Below are positions 5,933-9,789 of a DNA stretch of 9,789 nt, in pieces. Source of the DNA: Pyrinomonadaceae bacterium. Lineage in GTDB: Bacteria; Acidobacteriota; Blastocatellia; Pyrinomonadales; Pyrinomonadaceae. Within the stretch, counting starts at the first letter, position 1, and each line of letters opens with the position of its first letter. The notes below the pieces were generated by a model, which saw only the letters and a program-made list of their open reading frames with translations, ran no database searches and was not told where the DNA came from. The position numbers and the translations under genes were made by a program. The stretch covers positions 1 through 9,789 of the forward strand of contig JACCTF010000305.1 of assembly GCA_013812565.1 (NCBI GenBank), written 5' to 3'.

Positions 5933-7306
5933 ATGCAGACAAACATTCAAGCAAACATTCCGGCGAACATTGCCGTGGCAGCGCCGCAACGAGTCATAAC
6001 CAGGCGCGCCGTGGCGAGTTGGGTCGTGTACGACTTGGCGAACACGATCTTCTCGATGGGCGTTGTCTCGCTCTTCTTCTCGCTCTGGATACGTGATGCG
6101 GTCGGTGCCAATCATGCTGACACTGTGTACGGAATTATCAGCGCCATCTCGATGGGCATAATCTTCTTTTTATCGCCGTTGCTCGGCGCAATGACTGATC
6201 GCGCTCGCCGCCGCATGCCGTTCCTCGTCGTGAGTACGCTCGTGTGCGTATTCTTCACAGGGCTTCTGGCGCGCTCCGGCTTCTACTTATCAGCGTTCTT
6301 CTTTGTTGTCGCCAATGTTGCCTACCAAGCCGGATTGCAATTCTACGATGCGATGCTCCCGGAAGTGAGCACTGAGAAGAACCGGGGAAAGATCAGCGGC
6401 ATCGGCGTCGGCGTCGGCTATCTCGGCTCATACATCGCGGTCGGCTTCGGGCTTGTCTATGGAACCGAGGACAAGCCGTTTCTCTTTCTCATGATCGCGC
6501 TCGCCTTTCTGCTCTTCTCCATTCCCTGCTTTCTCTTTGTCAGAGAGCGCGGTAACCCCGATCCACGACCGATCAACTTCCAGATGGTGCGCGGCTCAAC
6601 CAGGGAGACGATCAACACGCTTCGTTCGAGCGAGGAGTATCCGGGCCTCCGGCGTTTCCTGATAGGCCGCGTCTTCTACACCGACGCGATCAACACGGTG
6701 ATCTCGATCATGGCACTCTACACCGTCAACATCGCCGTTGGCACTGGACTCAGCGAACAGCAGGGACAGGCGCAAGCAAATTTGATCTTGATGGCAGCCG
6801 TCACCTTTGCCGTCGGGGGCGGTTTCTTCTGGGGCTGGCTCGCCGACCGACGCGGCCCGAAGCGGACGCTTGATCTCGTCCTGCTAATGTGGATGGCGAT
6901 TTTCCTCGCCGCCGCATCCGTCGGACTCCTCGGTCTTCCATTGTGGACGCTCTACGTGGTGGCGGCCCACGCGGGCTTTGCGCTCGGCGGTATCTGGGCA
7001 GCGGACCGACCCCTGATGCTGCGCCTGACGCCGCCCGCGCGCATCGGCGAGTTTTACGGATTGTACGGCATGGTCGGAAGGTTTTCGGCGATTACCGGGC
7101 CGGTAATCTGGGCCATCGTTACGCATCTCGCCATACAGGTCTTCGGCCTCACGCCGCAGGTGGGACAAGGCATCAGCGTGCTGGTGCTGATGACACTGGT
7201 AATCATAAGCCGCATCATCCTTCGCCCCGTCTCCGATGAACCGCCTGTGTGGCCGCAGGCATATTTAGTAACAGACAATGCTCACACGGCGAAGGATCAG
7301 CGATGA
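5933..7306 (+). CDS. MFS transporter, UMF1 / Atg22-like family
   Basis: The 457-residue product is an integral membrane protein with about twelve hydrophobic segments between residues 27 and 430. Family marks are SWVVYDLANTIFSMGVVSLFF (29-49), matching the W..YD.AN..F opening of Atg22/UMF1 proteins; GAMTDRARRRMPF (85-97) and GWLADRRGPKR (301-311), two copies of the MFS loop 2-3 motif; FYDAMLPEV (137-145); GIGVGVGYLGSY (156-167); and RIGEFYGLYGMVGR (370-383). Yeast Atg22 exports amino acids from the vacuole; substrates of bacterial members are mostly unknown. No Shine-Dalgarno site is visible before the ATG. The N-terminus has a small repeat (NIQANIPANI), and the true start could be slightly downstream. 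It opens a three-gene transcription unit; its stop overlaps the next start by the ATGA arrangement. Confidence 0.88.
   Translation: MQTNIQANIPANIAVAAPQRVITRRAVASWVVYDLANTIFSMGVVSLFFSLWIRDAVGANHADTVYGIISAISMGIIFFLSPLLGAMTDRARRRMPFLVVSTLVCVFFTGLLARSGFYLSAFFFVVANVAYQAGLQFYDAMLPEVSTEKNRGKISGIGVGVGYLGSYIAVGFGLVYGTEDKPFLFLMIALAFLLFSIPCFLFVRERGNPDPRPINFQMVRGSTRETINTLRSSEEYPGLRRFLIGRVFYTDAINTVISIMALYTVNIAVGTGLSEQQGQAQANLILMAAVTFAVGGGFFWGWLADRRGPKRTLDLVLLMWMAIFLAAASVGLLGLPLWTLYVVAAHAGFALGGIWAADRPLMLRLTPPARIGEFYGLYGMVGRFSAITGPVIWAIVTHLAIQVFGLTPQVGQGISVLVLMTLVIISRIILRPVSDEPPVWPQAYLVTDNAHTAKDQR
7291..7296 (+). promoter_or_regulatory. Ribosome binding site fixing the acyltransferase start
   Basis: GAAGGA lies six bases before the ATG at 7303, inside the end of the transporter gene. 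That ATG shares ATGA (7303-7306) with the transporter stop, a typical sign of translational coupling. It is preferred over an in-frame GTG at 7249. Confidence 0.75.
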
Positions 7307-8715
7307 GCAACGCTCTTGCGCCGGATGAGATTCCGGTTGCTCAACGAAAGAGCGGTCGAGCGATCACCAGACGCATCATCTGCACGCTGCTCGGTTGGAC
7401 GCTGCGCATCTTCTTCCGCCGTATCGAGGTGATAGGCGCTGATCGAGTCCCCGAATATGGTCCGGTGCTCTTTGTCTTAAATCATCCAAACGCGCTTGTT
7501 GATCCGATCTTTGTGTTGTGCCTTGCGCCGCGCCGCGTTTCGTTTCTCGCCAAAGCGCCGCTCTTCCGAATGCCGGTGATAGGCTTCCTGGTGCGTGCGC
7601 TTGACTCGCTTCCCGTCTACCGTCACCAGGATGCGGGCGCGGATACGGCACGCAACCGCGAAACCTTCGTGCGCGCGTCGCAACTTCTCGCGGGCGAAGG
7701 AACAATCGCCCTCTTTCCGGAAGGCGTCTCGCACAACGAGCCACAGCTTCAACCGCTCAAGACCGGTGCCGCACGAATCGCCTTGAGTGCCGCGTCAGCG
7801 ATAAAAGGTTCGACTCTCAAGATTGTGCCGGCGGGTCTCTACTACACGGCGAAGACGACTTTTCGCAGTGGGGCGCTGCTCTACTTCGGAGAACCTATAG
7901 AGGTGGAACGGGTTGCGCTTGATGGAAGTGGCGAACCTCCGCGCGAAGCCGTGCGTGCGCTGTCTGAGCGCATCGAGCAACGCTTACGCAAAGTGACTTT
8001 GAACGCCGAACACGAAGCGGCGCTCAAAACAATCATTCGCGCTGAACACATCTTCTCTTCGGCGGAGCATGGATCAAACGGTGGGCAAAGCCTCGCACGC
8101 GAACTCGGACTGCGACAACGCTTCATAGCAGGATATGCCGTTCACCGTCTTCGCTCGCCCGAGCGACTTGCCGCGCTTGAGAGTCGCATCACCCGTTATG
8201 AGCAACAACTGAGGCGAGCCAATCTCGATTCGGGAAATCTCGCTGCCGCTTCGTACTCGCCACGTACTGTGGCCTCTTACTTGGTGCCACACCTGCTTTT
8301 CTTTGTCGGTCTCCTCCCTGTCGCCGTAGTTGGTTGGCTGATGCATTATCCTGCTTACCGCGCCGCAGGATTCTTTGCGACGCGGTTCGGGCGGGGCAGC
8401 GACGACATGCTCTCCACCATCAAGATGCTCGCGGCGATGCTGCTCTTTCCCGCGACGTGGATCGGGATTGCTGTTTTGTTCGGTGTGCTGGCTGACCACC
8501 CAATGAGCGGGATCATCACGCTGCTTATCGCGCCTCTCAGCGGCTACGCCGCACTCCGCTTCTTCGAGGAGCTTGATAGTTTTAGGGATGCTGCAAGAGC
8601 GTTCACCTTCTTTGTCACACGCCGCAGGTTCTTTGAGCACCTGCTTGCAGAGCGCGAGCGCATCCGCGGAGAGATCTTAGCGCTCGGCGACGAAGCGGCA
8701 AACATCGTGGTTTGA
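7303..8715 (+). CDS. PlsC-type glycerophospholipid acyltransferase (lysophospholipid acyltransferase family)
   Basis: The 470-residue product carries the PlsC acyltransferase domain at about residues 38-205. Visible motifs are LNHPNALVDP (59-68; catalytic H61 and D67), FLAKAPLFRMPVIGFL (81-96), PVYRHQD (104-110), the FPEG glycerol-phosphate-binding motif (138-141) with the following KTGAARIAL (153-161), and IVPAGLYY (174-181). The family transfers acyl groups from acyl-ACP, acyl-phosphate or acyl-CoA to glycerol-3-phosphate or lysophospholipid at the membrane. At about twice the length of a minimal PlsC, it has a helical region (210-310) and a C-terminal membrane part (325-348 and 374-420, probably three to four helices). 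The H-to-D spacing is one residue longer than the classic HX4D; I recall HPNALVD/HPNALID as typical of a less studied subgroup that also resembles yeast-type GPATs. The acyl donor and acceptor cannot be told. Confidence 0.88.
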   Translation: MSNALAPDEIPVAQRKSGRAITRRIICTLLGWTLRIFFRRIEVIGADRVPEYGPVLFVLNHPNALVDPIFVLCLAPRRVSFLAKAPLFRMPVIGFLVRALDSLPVYRHQDAGADTARNRETFVRASQLLAGEGTIALFPEGVSHNEPQLQPLKTGAARIALSAASAIKGSTLKIVPAGLYYTAKTTFRSGALLYFGEPIEVERVALDGSGEPPREAVRALSERIEQRLRKVTLNAEHEAALKTIIRAEHIFSSAEHGSNGGQSLARELGLRQRFIAGYAVHRLRSPERLAALESRITRYEQQLRRANLDSGNLAAASYSPRTVASYLVPHLLFFVGLLPVAVVGWLMHYPAYRAAGFFATRFGRGSDDMLSTIKMLAAMLLFPATWIGIAVLFGVLADHPMSGIITLLIAPLSGYAALRFFEELDSFRDAARAFTFFVTRRRFFEHLLAERERIRGEILALGDEAANIVV

Positions 8716-8723
8716 TCGAACGG

Positions 8724-9548
8724 ATGATGAACAATTCTTTACCGGAAGAGATCGAAATTTACCGTGATCGCACGTGGCGGCGCGAGGAAGAGTCGCGCGT
8801 CGAGAGCGCAGTCGAAGCGGAGAAGCTAATCGAAGTCGTGGGCTTTTGCGCCGGGTTGACAGACGCACGGCGTCCCGGTCCGTCGCTCTATATCAGCGTG
8901 TGCGGACGCCGCGATGCGCACATGCCGCGCAACGTGCAGAAAGACCCGGAGAGCAGTCTGGCATGGCGCATCAAAGACGAGGTGATGCGCCGCGGCCGCG
9001 TCTACTACGCAAAGCTTGCACGGGGTCGATCCACCTTCGTCGCGCCACGCCTCCTCCCGCACTTTCATGCTCTATGGGGCATACCGCGCAAAGAAGAAAG
9101 CACACGACTGTCGAACGAAGCGCGGAGTGTGCTGAAAGTGCTGCGCCGCGAGTGGGAAATGGCGACAAGCGACCTGCGCGGCAGTGCCGGAGTCGCAGAC
9201 CGGCCCACGTTTACACGTGCCCTTGATGAACTACAAAAATCAATGAAGGTTGTTCCCGCCGATGTGCTCTACGAGCCGAGCTTTACGTACATCTGGATGC
9301 TCAGCGAAGGACGCTTTGCCAAAGAGTTATCAGTGAAAGTGAAGCGGGAAGACGCGCTACGCGAAGTCGCGCGCGCATTCCTGAACGGCGCCGGGATGAC
9401 GGTGTGCGGCGAACTGGCGAAGGTCACAGGCCTCACGCGCCCCGACGCAGGACGGGGCAACCGCGCGTTGGTCGCCGAAAGGTACGCCGAACGCCTCGCG
9501 CAAGGCGTCTACCGTTTGGCTGACTTAGACGAGCGTCTATCGGCGTAG
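8724..9548 (+). CDS. AlkZ-related winged-helix protein (YcaQ-like relative)
   Basis: The 274-residue product resembles the AlkZ-related proteins that share winged helices with the YcaQ/AlkZ DNA glycosylases. I recognise the pattern EVVGFCAG (37-44), GPSLYISVCGRR (52-63), AWRIKDE (80-86), VYYAKLARGRSTFVAP (93-108) and LLPHFHALWG (110-119). A winged-helix-like region follows (128-180), with LSNEARSVLKVLRREWEMAT, DLRGSAG, FTRALDELQKSMKVVP. The C-terminal part (208-274) may hold another helical DNA-binding unit. A role with DNA is inferred from fold similarity; the QxD catalytic motif of true AlkZ/YcaQ glycosylases is not evident, so enzymatic activity is doubtful. The start is uncertain: ATG at 8724 or 8727, or a TTG at 8712 that would overlap the acyltransferase stop. 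None has a strong ribosome binding site, so coupling to the upstream gene is likely. Confidence 0.6.
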   Translation: MMNNSLPEEIEIYRDRTWRREEESRVESAVEAEKLIEVVGFCAGLTDARRPGPSLYISVCGRRDAHMPRNVQKDPESSLAWRIKDEVMRRGRVYYAKLARGRSTFVAPRLLPHFHALWGIPRKEESTRLSNEARSVLKVLRREWEMATSDLRGSAGVADRPTFTRALDELQKSMKVVPADVLYEPSFTYIWMLSEGRFAKELSVKVKREDALREVARAFLNGAGMTVCGELAKVTGLTRPDAGRGNRALVAERYAERLAQGVYRLADLDERLSA

Positions 9549-9551
9549 CAC

Positions 9552-9789
9552 AGACTTTATCCCAAATGCGCGGTTAAGGACTGTGGAGTACGAGTCTCCC
9601 TAACTTATTGAACGCAAAGCTCCACAAGTCCCGGAAGCGATACTCTTCTGATAAGACCAGAAACAGTTGCCGACTTTGATGCACAATTTTACCCGCCACC
9701 TTCAACACCCGATGGCGCAACGTCTTGACAGTCTGCGTGTGGCAGTGCTGCGGCAGGCACAACCGCTTGAACCACGCCACGATGTTCCA
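9552..9789. mobile_element. Probable insertion sequence, 3' end
   Basis: The transposase tail implies an IS whose right end lies between the AlkZ-related stop (9548) and the transposase stop (9574). On the minus strand the likely terminal region reads CGCATTTGGGATAAAGTC (plus-strand 9552-9569), but without the other end neither the inverted repeat nor the target duplication can be confirmed. The exact boundary is a guess within about 20 bp. The insertion would have landed just after a stop codon, leaving the upstream gene whole. Confidence 0.42.
9574..9789 (-). CDS. Transposase, C-terminal end only (IS1380/IS4-like)
   Basis: The last 71 codons of a minus-strand gene run in from the right edge and end at a TAA at 9574-9576. 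The frame is open to the edge (it begins WNIVAWFKRLCLP), so no start is present in the window. The basic tail LRHRVLKVAGKIVHQSRQLF, then YRFRDLWSFAFNKLGRL, matches the end of IS1380/IS4-type DDE transposases, where RxRLLKVAGR..RSGRQ and YP.R.L are typical. The catalytic residues lie outside the window, so whether the gene is intact cannot be judged. The stop is 25 bases from the stop of the convergent AlkZ-related gene. Confidence 0.68.
   Translation of the reverse strand, partial: WNIVAWFKRLCLPQHCHTQTVKTLRHRVLKVAGKIVHQSRQLFLVLSEEYRFRDLWSFAFNKLGRLVLHSP

Noticed and set aside
5822..6115. 97-residue minus-strand frame upstream of the transporter
   Set aside because: It overlaps the transporter N-terminus antisense, is rich in Arg and His, and shows no homology-like motifs.
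8074..8640. 188-residue minus-strand reading frame within the acyltransferase gene
   Set aside because: It is antisense to the helical and membrane part of a well-supported gene. It is rich in charged residues without family features and reflects codon-position GC bias.

Overview
The window reads as a chromosomal stretch of a moderately GC-rich bacterium. The gene content points to an Acidobacteriota-like organism: a secreted carboxypeptidase-regulatory/TPR protein, a GntR regulator with an unusual C-terminal domain, an HPNALVD-type acyltransferase and an AlkZ-related protein. That assignment is inferred from protein style; there is no marker gene here. I see no rRNA, tRNA, CRISPR array or phage genes.

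Layout. 1-169 is the right part of a palindrome-rich repeat element that runs off the left edge. 265-1278 (-) encodes a secreted TPR protein behind a promoter with almost no leader. 1405-2271 (+) encodes a fumarylacetoacetate-hydrolase-fold enzyme. It converges, across a 14-bp perfect hairpin, on 2342-3100 (-), a CsbD-like/general-stress protein. After about 300 bp without a gene comes 3410-4501 (-), a ParM-like actin. It is divergent from 4588-5538 (+), a YtrA-like GntR regulator. A 12-bp perfect palindrome sits in the 86-bp gap between them, inside the predicted promoter of the actin gene.

Directly after the GntR stop lies a complete 260-bp MITE-like element (5540-5799). It has 19-bp terminal inverted repeats, a perfect 9-bp target duplication and six internal hairpins placed symmetrically. 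It belongs to the same family as the element at the left edge. Then follow three co-directional genes with touching or nearly touching ends: a UMF1/Atg22-like MFS transporter (5933-7306), a PlsC-type acyltransferase (7303-8715) and an AlkZ-related winged-helix protein (8724-9548). The right edge holds the C-terminal end of a transposase on the minus strand (9574-9789).

The two strongest points of interest are the modular hairpin-array MITE family, with one copy whose target duplication is intact, and the actin-like/GntR divergent pair, which looks like an autoregulated cytoskeletal module. The metabolic genes look like ordinary housekeeping or accessory functions.
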